From Chloroflexi bacterium RBG_13_51_52 (GTDB lineage Bacteria; Chloroflexota; Dehalococcoidia; Dehalococcoidales; RBG-16-60-22): a DNA stretch of 20,034 nt. The notes under the pieces are model-generated. The model did not search any database, was not told the origin of the DNA, and saw nothing but the letters and a program-made list of their open reading frames with translations. Positions within the stretch are counted from its first letter, which is position 1. Every line of letters begins with the position of its first letter. The position numbers and the translations under genes were made by a program. Where the stretch lies: the NCBI GenBank assembly GCA_001796525.1, contig MGMT01000086.1:1-20034 (forward strand). Direction: 5' to 3'. This document shows positions 7,954-13,583 of this stretch, in pieces.

Positions 7954-9084
7954 ATGAGCAAAAATGATGTTTATACTGAATTAGCCAGGAAGTTGGGTGC
8001 TCCGGTGTCAAGGCGTTTTCTTGCCATACTCGATGCGATGTTAACCCCTGAAGAGGCTAAAATTTGCCTGGAGTTATTTGCCCCAGACACCTGCAAGGAG
8101 CTGGCGAGAAGGCTAGATGTGGATGAGAAAGGCCTCTCCAGGGAACTTGACAGCCTGGTAGATAGAGGAATAATTACCAGGGGCAAGACGCAATTTGCCT
8201 TTCATACGACCCTCTTAGGTCTCCATCATGATTTAGCGGATACGGGGGTACATACAGGGCCGCACGCGATTTCTCAAAAGGTCAAGGACCTGTGGGCGGA
8301 CTTCTTTTACAATGAGTGGTCGATTGAATGGACAGAAATGGCAAGCAAGAGAAAGGAAGCCGGAGGACACGGTATCATGCTAACGCCGGCTATCGGCGCT
8401 CTGGAATTAAGCCCGAACATCAGCCCGAAGGAAATCATGCCGGGAGAGAACTGGAAAATGCAAATCAAAGCAGCCAAGAGGAGAATCGTAGGTCCCTGCG
8501 GTTGCCGGACACTCTGGGGGAAATGCGAACACCCTATTATGACCTGCTTTGCCGGTTTTGATAATTCCAGGGGAATATACTATCTTAACAAGCCGGGCCG
8601 TTTGCTGAAGGAACTCTCGCTTGAAGAAACAATGAAGATTGTACGCCAGAACGAGGAAATCGGGCTGATACACTGGGGGGTCTGCTATTGCTGCCCGGAC
8701 GCCTGTGAAATGCTCTATTCTTACACCAAAGCTGACAGGCTTGACCTGGTGGAGCCCAACCGGTACCTGGCTACGGTAAACGAGGAGCTATGCAAGGGCT
8801 GCCAGGACTGTGTGGAAAGATGCCCGTTTAATGCAATAGAGATGCGTAAGTCCGTCGGCTCCAAGAAGCTCAAGGCACATGTCATCAACGAGAACTGCAA
8901 GGGGTGCGGCTTATGTATTGTCGGGTGTAAACAAAAGGCAATGAGATACGAGTTGGTAAAGCCTGTGGAGTGGTTCGTTGAAAGGCAAATGAGGATTCCG
9001 ACCGGTCCACCACCCGATGAGCCCGGCAAAACTACCCGGCGTATTCCCGTCGGCGCGTACGGTGGTTTTTACGAGCTGAAATAA
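7954..9084 (+). CDS. Winged-helix and 4Fe-4S ferredoxin domain protein
   Basis: A 376-residue cytosolic protein. Residues about 30-85 look like a winged helix (TCKELARRLDVDEKGLSREL, then a D-R-G-I-I-T-R wing). The C-terminal part carries two classic 4Fe-4S motifs, C280/C283/C286/C290 and C315/C318/C321/C325. Two further cysteine groups precede them: C182-x-C184-x6-C191-x6-C198, and C244-x-C246-C247-x3-C251. Sixteen cysteines could hold up to four clusters; only the last two are standard. The start at 7954 is chosen over 7837 because GAGGAG lies seven bases before it and the promoter lies between the two. The gene is divergent from the ABC exporter. A redox-responsive regulator or an electron-transfer protein are both possible; I do not recognise a characterised homologue. 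Confidence 0.85.
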   Translation: MSKNDVYTELARKLGAPVSRRFLAILDAMLTPEEAKICLELFAPDTCKELARRLDVDEKGLSRELDSLVDRGIITRGKTQFAFHTTLLGLHHDLADTGVHTGPHAISQKVKDLWADFFYNEWSIEWTEMASKRKEAGGHGIMLTPAIGALELSPNISPKEIMPGENWKMQIKAAKRRIVGPCGCRTLWGKCEHPIMTCFAGFDNSRGIYYLNKPGRLLKELSLEETMKIVRQNEEIGLIHWGVCYCCPDACEMLYSYTKADRLDLVEPNRYLATVNEELCKGCQDCVERCPFNAIEMRKSVGSKKLKAHVINENCKGCGLCIVGCKQKAMRYELVKPVEWFVERQMRIPTGPPPDEPGKTTRRIPVGAYGGFYELK

Positions 9085-9096
9085 GCAACTATTAGC

Positions 9097-10344
9097 CTAT
9101 TTATAAACCCCGTATTCCTTGGTGAACTCAATCATGGCTTTAAGGTTGGCGGGCTTGACTTCGTCGGTGGAGGAGCGGGGCGAAAGAATATAGCCTCCAC
9201 CCTTGCCGCAGATGTCGATGAGCTTTTTGCAGTGGTCTTTAACCTGCTGCACCGTGCCCACCTGCAAGAGCGAAGACGGGACGTTGCCCTCGATGCAGAC
9301 GTGGTCTTTCAGAATTTCCTTAGCCTTAAAGATATCGGTGGTATCAAAGCGGGCGAGCAGCTTACCCTTGGGGAACTCGAGCAGGTACTCCAATCGGGAC
9401 GTAAAATTGCCCTCGAAGAAGATACAGGGCGTAGCGCCCCGTTCGATGAGAGCCATGACGAGCTTTTTAAAGGTAGGCCAGTAGAAGGTCCGGAACTGCT
9501 TCATGGACATGAAGTCGTCAGATCCACGGGTATTGGTCATGAAAATGCGGGTGTAGCCGTTTTCACTGGGCGGGGGCATCGGTCTTTCCAGAGTCTTCTT
9601 GAGGATGAACTCACAGGTTTCTATAATTTTATCCGGCTGGCGGAACATATCCATCATCGTGCCGCTCATACCGCGCATGGAATGGGAAATTACATCGTAA
9701 GGGGGCATCGCCGCGCCCTGGAAATACGTCGGGAAGCCCATATCCTGTACCATTTTATTGAATTTAGTCATCTTCGGACGCCATTTTCTCATTTCCTTGC
9801 CGGCCCGCTGGAGGGTGCGGATGGTCTTATCCACTTTAGGCTCAGCAAAAGCCATCGCCAGCGCCTGTATGCCCATCGGGCCGCCCGCCATATCGGAGAG
9901 TTTCGGCAGCATTGAAAGGCCTGCCAGGTTATCGCTGGTGCGGGACATGAAAATCCGGAACATGAAATCCGAGGGATCGCTCATATAGAGGTCGTATTCA
10001 TCGGCTTTCAGGTTATCGATTTCGATGGACTGGTGACCCTGGTAGGGGTCGATGCCGTGACCGGGCCAGCGCATCTGTTTGGGGTTTAAAATTTCCAGGG
10101 CTTTGCCGGGCATGAACCCCTGCTGAAAAATCAAATCCGGCTGGAAGTCCTGCAGGGTTTTTTGATAGGCGGCGTACCAGGCGTCAAAGTCATAATAGGC
10201 GGCAGAGCAGGGAATGCCGGTGTATTTAGCGGGGAAGTACCCCATCGAGGAGATAACCGGGACCCTATCCGGCATCTTAAGACGGATGGCGTCCATGATT
10301 CTTGTTTCACGTTCCTTGCTCAGCTGCCTGGCGGATTTCTCCAT
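9097..10344 (-). CDS. UroD-superfamily protein, not HemE
   Basis: A 415-residue protein of the uroporphyrinogen decarboxylase superfamily, which includes heme-pathway HemE and cobalamin-dependent methyltransferases. The fold is recognised from R-L-K-M-P-D-R-V-P-V at residues 21-30, from EGNVPSSLLQVGTVQQVKDH and from the terminal GGGYILSPRSSTDEVKP/MIEFTKEYGVY block. The R-x-x-G-R substrate motif of HemE is absent; the equivalent stretch reads ISSMGYFPAKY. The H-x-C...C zinc ligands of MtaA/MtbA-type enzymes are also not visible: the position reads IFFEGNF and the late GC is RS. Reaction and substrate are therefore unassigned. GAGGG lies nine bases before the ATG, and a promoter is visible upstream. 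It is convergent with the Fe-S protein gene, 12 bases apart. Confidence 0.85.
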   Translation of the reverse strand: MEKSARQLSKERETRIMDAIRLKMPDRVPVISSMGYFPAKYTGIPCSAAYYDFDAWYAAYQKTLQDFQPDLIFQQGFMPGKALEILNPKQMRWPGHGIDPYQGHQSIEIDNLKADEYDLYMSDPSDFMFRIFMSRTSDNLAGLSMLPKLSDMAGGPMGIQALAMAFAEPKVDKTIRTLQRAGKEMRKWRPKMTKFNKMVQDMGFPTYFQGAAMPPYDVISHSMRGMSGTMMDMFRQPDKIIETCEFILKKTLERPMPPPSENGYTRIFMTNTRGSDDFMSMKQFRTFYWPTFKKLVMALIERGATPCIFFEGNFTSRLEYLLEFPKGKLLARFDTTDIFKAKEILKDHVCIEGNVPSSLLQVGTVQQVKDHCKKLIDICGKGGGYILSPRSSTDEVKPANLKAMIEFTKEYGVYK

Positions 10345-10372
10345 TTTTATACCCTCTTACCTTTTTATTGCT

Positions 10373-10402
10373 AATATAGCAGTTAAGATGGAGGATATTC
10401 AA
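10373..10402 (-). promoter_or_regulatory. Promoter of the UroD-family gene
   Basis: On the minus strand TTGAAT (10402-10397) and TATATT (10378-10373) are 18 bp apart. The start of transcription near 10366 would give a leader of about 20 nt ending in AAGAGGG and the ATG at 10344. Confidence 0.5.
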
Positions 10403-10467
10403 ATAAAACAGAGTTTGAATAGCACTGGGAAATTTAAAGAGAATACGAGGTTGGATGAGCGGGCTTC

Positions 10468-11016
10468 TTAACCGATTATCTTTTGTGCCAGGCGCTTCAG
10501 GCGTCTTTCAAGGCCAGGGACACGAGAGGCGTCGGTGGGGTTTTTAGCGAGTACGGACACGCTGCCCATCCAGCGCATTTTACAGAGTTTGGCATAACCC
10601 TTCAGGTTTTGAATAGTCTGGCCGATGCCTTCCTCGGCTACTGCCAGTCCGGCGATACGTTTCTCTTCCAGTCTGGGCCAGACGGCACAGGTGCGGTCGA
10701 GGAAGTTCTTAAGCAGGCCGGAGAGCATTTCCATATATCCCGGCGTAGCCAGGACGATAGCATCCGCCGCTAGCAGCCTGGGGTAGACCCCCGCCATGTC
10801 GTCCTTGATAACGCAGTCGCCTTTACGCTTTTTGCCGCCTTTTTCGCAGGAAAGGCAGCCGCGGCACATCTGAACGTCCATTTTCCGCAGGAGCAGCATT
10901 TCTACTTTAACGCCGCCCCGGGAAAGCTCCTCGCATAGCTTTGAAAGCATCCACTCGGAATTGCCTTTACGCGGCGAGCCACAGACGCCAACGATTTTCA
11001 TGGTCGCTTTTATCAT
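10468..11016 (-). CDS. Flavodoxin-fold NAD(P)H-dependent FMN reductase family protein
   Basis: A 182-residue flavodoxin-like protein. The FMN phosphate loop reads C12-G-S-P-R-K-G-N-S20, and the ATPGYMEMLSGLLKNFLDR segment at 90-108 is the usual second FMN-contact region. Cysteines C51, C54, C57 and C68 sit where iron-sulfur flavoproteins carry a CxxCxxC...C cluster site, but the last gap is 10 residues, longer than in characterised members, so cluster binding is uncertain. The likely role is flavin-dependent electron transfer or reduction of small molecules. The first ATG (11016) and a second in-frame ATG (11001) are both possible starts; neither has a clear Shine-Dalgarno. The gene lies 102 bases after the RRM protein gene in the same direction. 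Confidence 0.85.
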   Translation of the reverse strand: MIKATMKIVGVCGSPRKGNSEWMLSKLCEELSRGGVKVEMLLLRKMDVQMCRGCLSCEKGGKKRKGDCVIKDDMAGVYPRLLAADAIVLATPGYMEMLSGLLKNFLDRTCAVWPRLEEKRIAGLAVAEEGIGQTIQNLKGYAKLCKMRWMGSVSVLAKNPTDASRVPGLERRLKRLAQKIIG

Positions 11017-11118
11017 ACCAATCTAGTTATAACGGGGGCAACTCAAAGGAACGCGAAATGGAATTTACTATGACCTTGGTTCTTAACAAAAAGAGGATTG
11101 AATCTAAAGAGAAAATTT

Positions 11119-11445
11119 TTAATTAACCTGTTGTCTTTGTCGGCTTCGACTGGACCGGCTGCTCTTTCTTATAAAAGACCGCTTGCCGTTCTTTTCAGTA
11201 AGAGGCAGGGCTTCGACAAGGCTGATGCGGTGGTCTCTCACCTTTTTCCCGTGCATACCGGCGATGGCGGCGATGCCTTCGGACTTGGATGTCATTTCCA
11301 CGAATCCGTAGCCGGTGGTTTGACCGCTGCCGATATATTTATCGTTCATGATGATTACCGAGTTCACTTCGCCGTACACGTTAAATGCTTCCCTGAGTTC
11401 ATCCTCGGTGGTTTCAAGCGATAGATTGCCTATATAGATATTCAT
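11119..11445 (-). CDS. Small RRM RNA-binding protein with basic serine-rich tail
   Basis: A 108-residue protein with one RNA recognition motif. RNP2 is IYIGNL at residues 3-8 and RNP1 is TGYGFVEM at 44-51; the beta-alpha-beta-beta-alpha-beta order is complete by about residue 80. Residues 88-105 form a basic Ser/Arg tail (KSSRSSRSRQRQ), unlike the glycine-rich tail of its neighbour. The start at 11445 is preferred over 11463 because AAAGGCGG lies just before it, within the longer frame. Bacterial single-RRM proteins of this kind bind single-stranded RNA and in cyanobacteria respond to cold; here that role is inference. Its 5' side carries a hairpin with an alternative pairing. Confidence 0.9.
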   Translation of the reverse strand: MNIYIGNLSLETTEDELREAFNVYGEVNSVIIMNDKYIGSGQTTGYGFVEMTSKSEGIAAIAGMHGKKVRDHRISLVEALPLTEKNGKRSFIRKSSRSSRSRQRQQVN

Positions 11446-11460
11446 ACTGCCGCCTTTCAA

Positions 11461-11490
11461 CAAATCGTGCCAGCGTAGCCGATTTGCTAC
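11461..11490 (-). other. Leader hairpin of the first RRM gene with two alternative pairings
   Basis: CAAATCG (11461-11467) pairs perfectly with CGATTTG (11480-11486), placing a 7-bp stem a few bases upstream of the AAAGGCGG ribosome-binding site. GTAGC (11475-11479) also pairs with GCTAC (11486-11490) around the CGATTT arm, so the two structures exclude each other. No T-run follows, which argues against a terminator. Confidence 0.45.
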
Positions 11491-11534
11491 CGTTTAGTCA
11501 GCAATAGTCCGCGTAACTACCGGTATCGGGTCGC

Positions 11535-11891
11535 TTAATATCTTCGGTCTCTGCCACCGCCCGACCTGCCGCCCCGACCACCGCCTCTGCCGCCGCTATA
11601 ACCCCCGCTTCTCCTGTTACTAAAGGAACCGCCGCTCCCACGGTTATCGGGTTTAGGGCGGGACTCATTCACCACGATGGTGCGTTCCTTCAATGATTTG
11701 CCGTTGAGACCGGCGATAGCGGCCTCGGCTTCGGACTTCGAACCCATTTCAACAAAGGCAAAACCCCTGGGCCGCCCGCTGAATTTATCGGAAGGAATGG
11801 CTACGGAATCTACTTTGCCGTAGACGCCGAATTCTGCCGACAACTCGTCCTCGGTGACTTCATATGATAGATTACCTACATAGATTTTCAT
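11535..11891 (-). CDS. Small RRM RNA-binding protein with glycine/arginine-rich tail
   Basis: A 118-residue protein with one RNA recognition motif: RNP2 IYVGNL at 3-8 and RNP1 RGFAFVEM at 42-49. Residues 84-118 are an RGG-like tail with repeated GGRGG, ending RDRRY, typical of glycine-rich RNA-binding proteins. The start at 11891 has GGAGGGGG seven bases upstream; a longer frame from 11984 would run through the promoter and a hairpin and is rejected. The two RRM proteins are clearly related (shared T-E-D-E-L, F-x-V-Y-G and S-K-S-E segments), pointing to a tandem duplication followed by tail divergence. The likely role is RNA chaperoning or control of mRNA structure. Confidence 0.92.
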   Translation of the reverse strand: MKIYVGNLSYEVTEDELSAEFGVYGKVDSVAIPSDKFSGRPRGFAFVEMGSKSEAEAAIAGLNGKSLKERTIVVNESRPKPDNRGSGGSFSNRRSGGYSGGRGGGRGGRSGGGRDRRY

Positions 11892-11930
11892 AATTTGCCC
11901 CCTCCTGTAAATAACGTTGATGTATCCGGA

Positions 11931-11959
11931 CATGTAATAACAGGGGTAACTCGGGTCAA
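11931..11959 (-). promoter_or_regulatory. Promoter of the second RRM gene
   Basis: On the minus strand TTGACC (11959-11954) and TACATG (11936-11931) are 17 bp apart, directly after the 10-bp hairpin that follows the zinc-ribbon gene. The leader to the ATG at 11891 would be about 35 nt. Confidence 0.45.
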
Positions 11960-11961
11960 GA

Positions 11962-11995
11962 TCACTTCCGGATCGGATAACCAACCCGGAAGTGA
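11962..11995 (-). other. 10-bp stem-loop between zinc-ribbon and RRM genes
   Basis: TCACTTCCGG (11962-11971) pairs perfectly with CCGGAAGTGA (11986-11995) around a 14-nt loop. It lies 18 bases after the zinc-ribbon stop. No U-run follows, so it may be a transcript 3'-end stabiliser or a non-canonical terminator. Confidence 0.5.
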
Positions 11996-12012
11996 CACAG
12001 GACTAACTTTGC

Positions 12013-12312
12013 TTATCTGCTTACTCTGGTTTGCCGGTAACAATCGCTGCAGTAAACCGGTTTATCACCGCGTGGTTGGAAGGGGACTTCGGTAGCTTTA
12101 CCACACTGAGCGCAGGTGGCGGGGAACATCTGGCGTTTAGCGCCGTATCCGCCGCTTCCGTATCGTTCGGCCTTCCTTGCCTGACGGCATTCGGGGCAAC
12201 GCTTGGGCTCATTAGTGTAGCCTTTGGACTGGAAAAATTCCTGGTCTTCGGCGCTGAACGTAAAGGTAGCGCCGCAATCGGCACATGTAAGAGACTTATC
12301 CTGGAAACTCAT
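12013..12312 (-). CDS. Four-CxxC zinc-ribbon protein
   Basis: A 99-residue protein with four CxxC pairs: C10/C13, C39/C42, C67/C70 and C88/C91. The N-terminal half (LTCADCGATFTFSAEDQEFF, then EPKRCPECRQARK) matches the probable zinc-ribbon family (zf-trcl type). The C-terminal half (CAQCGKATEVPFQPRGDKPVYCSDCY) matches the short CxxC-CxxC domain often appended to it. Both halves are complete, so two zinc sites are likely. The function is not established for the family; position upstream of two RRM proteins on the same strand suggests an RNA-linked role, which is inference. AGAGGAGGT precedes the ATG, with part of it inside an 8-bp hairpin. Confidence 0.9.
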   Translation of the reverse strand: MSFQDKSLTCADCGATFTFSAEDQEFFQSKGYTNEPKRCPECRQARKAERYGSGGYGAKRQMFPATCAQCGKATEVPFQPRGDKPVYCSDCYRQTRVSR

Positions 12313-12313
12313 A

Positions 12314-12358
12314 GGATGACCTCCTCTCTTTAAAGATTAGTTAGAGTTTTGGTCATCC
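12314..12358 (-). promoter_or_regulatory. Leader hairpin overlapping the Shine-Dalgarno of the zinc-ribbon gene
   Basis: In the minus-strand transcript GGATGACC (12358-12351) pairs perfectly with GGTCATCC (12321-12314) across a 29-nt loop. The 3' arm takes the last GG of the AGGAGG ribosome-binding site and ends two bases before the ATG. Melting or rearranging this stem could control translation. Confidence 0.5.
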
Positions 12359-12428
12359 AACACTTGAGAGAAATCTGCTCGAAAGGCTTCTAGGAAGCGT
12401 GCAATAACCCAAACTTGAACTTATTTAA

Positions 12429-12457
12429 ATTATACCACACAGGCAAATTTTTGTACA
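12429..12457 (-). promoter_or_regulatory. Promoter of the zinc-ribbon gene
   Basis: On the minus strand TGTACA (12457-12452) and a perfect TATAAT (12434-12429) are 17 bp apart. Transcription from about 12422 gives a leader near 110 nt, long for this window. Confidence 0.55.
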
Positions 12458-12789
12458 CAAAGGGGGTATTTTAAAAGGAAAAAGCCAAACGGTTAATACA
12501 TTTATAACGTGTCTTACGGTTTTTAAAGTACGTGATTTACGTAACGTTTATAAAATCCTCCAGTTTCTTTACAGGCTCTTCATTTGAGGAATGGTATTAT
12601 AACGGAGACTGGTTGAAAGAAAAAGCCTAATATATTATCCATAAAACACTAGTCAAGGAAATAATGTTAGCGGTTTTTTGTGCCTTAAATAAAACCGGAA
12701 TACACTATTGTGAGAGTTATTGGAAGAGGAGTTGTCTTCGTTGTAGAGTTGCCGGTTGAAACAACTGCTACAGGGGGAGAAACAAAAGA
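12458..12789. other. AT-rich intergenic region between divergent units
   Basis: No convincing gene lies here. It holds a 12-bp direct repeat ACGTG-NN-TTACG at 12507-12518 and 12530-12541 (two differing bases in the NN), and a weak plus-strand promoter before the response regulator. The only small plus frame with a possible ribosome-binding site (12664-12759, 31 codons) overlaps that promoter and shows no family signature. Confidence 0.5.
12678..12706 (+). promoter_or_regulatory. Possible promoter of the response-regulator gene
   Basis: TTGTGC (12678-12683) and TACACT (12701-12706) are 17 bp apart, each only a partial match to consensus, about 80 bp before the start codon. Confidence 0.3.
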
Positions 12790-13191
12790 ATGCCGAATGC
12801 GAGAAATCAATATAAAATACTTTTTTTAGAAGATGAGCCGGTCATCGGTCGGGTTATCTCCAGGTCGCTTGGAGCGGAAGGATTTGAAATAGATGTCGCG
12901 ATTAACGGGCTTATTGCTAAAGAAAAAATAGAATCCAATAATGAATATGATTTATTTGTCTTCGATATACGTACGCCGATAATAAGCGGAAGCCAGCTAT
13001 ATGAATATCTTGAGAAGGAACGCCCTGAACTGATGAGTAAAGTTATCTTCGCTACCGGAGATAACCTGAATAAAGCCACCAAGGAATTTCTGGATAGAGT
13101 AAAACGGCCCTTTGTGACCAAACCCTACACACCCGCGCAAATAAAGAGCTTGATTTTACAGACTATCAATCAGAATCTTTCTTCAACTTGA
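12790..13191 (+). CDS. Single-domain response regulator (CheY-like receiver)
   Basis: A 133-residue stand-alone receiver domain with no output domain. The acidic pocket is E14-D15, the phosphoacceptor is D59 (in LFVFDIRTP), the switch threonine is T89 (FATGD) and the conserved lysine is K111 (VTKPY), so phosphorylation should work. AGGGGGAG lies nine bases before the ATG. No histidine kinase gene is in the window. It must act through protein contact, as a kinase-coupled adaptor or relay. The gene is in the same direction as the importer that follows, but almost 400 bases and two strong promoters separate them, so it is a separate unit. Confidence 0.93.
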   Translation: MPNARNQYKILFLEDEPVIGRVISRSLGAEGFEIDVAINGLIAKEKIESNNEYDLFVFDIRTPIISGSQLYEYLEKERPELMSKVIFATGDNLNKATKEFLDRVKRPFVTKPYTPAQIKSLILQTINQNLSST

Positions 13192-13244
13192 AAACCGGAT
13201 AGCGCGTCCACCAGATATTTCTAATATTCTAACGTATTACCCAG

Positions 13245-13272
13245 TTGACAGACGATTGTATTTCTTTATAAT
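13245..13272 (+). promoter_or_regulatory. Upstream promoter (P1) of the binding-protein gene
   Basis: Perfect TTGACA (13245-13250) and perfect TATAAT (13267-13272) are 16 bp apart. Transcription near 13279 would leave a leader of about 305 nt before the start at 13584, or produce a small RNA. Confidence 0.65.
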
Positions 13273-13343
13273 ATTCATTCGGGATATTTTTTATTATTTC
13301 CGTAACGGTTTTACGTATAAAAACAGTATCAATACGCCTATAT

Positions 13344-13372
13344 TTGACAATAGCTATTGAAGGTACTAAAAT
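13344..13372 (+). promoter_or_regulatory. Downstream promoter (P2) of the binding-protein gene
   Basis: Perfect TTGACA (13344-13349) and TAAAAT (13367-13372) are 17 bp apart, giving a leader of about 205 nt. Confidence 0.65.
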
Positions 13373-13441
13373 AACGCTGCCATCAAATAATAAAGGTCAA
13401 GGTTGCGCAATATGAATTTTTCTATGATAATATAGAGATTT

Positions 13442-13457
13442 TTGTATTGAAATACAA
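13442..13457. repeat. Inverted repeat TTGTAT-TGAA-ATACAA in the leader
   Basis: A perfect 6-bp inverted repeat with a 4-base centre lies about 70 bases after P2. It could be an operator or a small RNA hairpin. Confidence 0.35.
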
Positions 13458-13527
13458 CAACTGCCATGTTAAATTGCAAATATTAAGATTCCAGGAAACA
13501 ACATAGTACAGAGGGAGGTGACTATAT

Positions 13528-13557
13528 GTGACAAAAGAGGAAAAAAGCTTAACGTAA
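13528..13557 (+). CDS. Possible 9-codon leader peptide (MTKEEKSLT)
   Basis: AGGGAGGTG (13512-13520) is followed at good spacing by ATGTGA. Read from the ATG at 13526 this is a start codon directly followed by a stop; read from the overlapping GTG at 13528 it is a 9-codon frame ending in TAA at 13555-13557. The stop is 26 bases before the binding-protein start and in another frame. The strong ribosome-binding site is the main support; a regulatory role is inference. Confidence 0.35.
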   Translation: MTKEEKSLT

Positions 13558-13583
13558 ATTGCGTATAAAAGGAGTGGCAAATA

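Larger units (their letters stand above)
13192..13583 (+). other. Leader and promoter region of the Liv-type operon
   Basis: This AT-rich stretch holds two consensus-like plus-strand promoters, a CGTAA-N5-TTACG inverted repeat at 13301-13315, the TTGTAT-TGAA-ATACAA inverted repeat at 13442-13457 and a possible 9-codon leader frame. No larger gene is visible, and no terminator is seen after the response-regulator gene. Confidence 0.5.

Noticed and set aside
9232..9915. Plus-strand frame of 227 codons opposite the UroD-family gene
   Set aside because: Long only because of the codon bias of the real minus-strand gene; no domain or ribosome-binding site is seen.
11892..11984. Upstream start adding 31 residues to the second RRM protein
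   Set aside because: The extension covers the hairpin loop and the promoter, and GGAGGGGG sits before the ATG at 11891, which begins directly with the RRM.
12664..12759. Plus-strand frame of 31 codons before the response regulator
   Set aside because: AAGGA precedes it, but it overlaps the likely promoter, has no family signature and could easily arise by chance.
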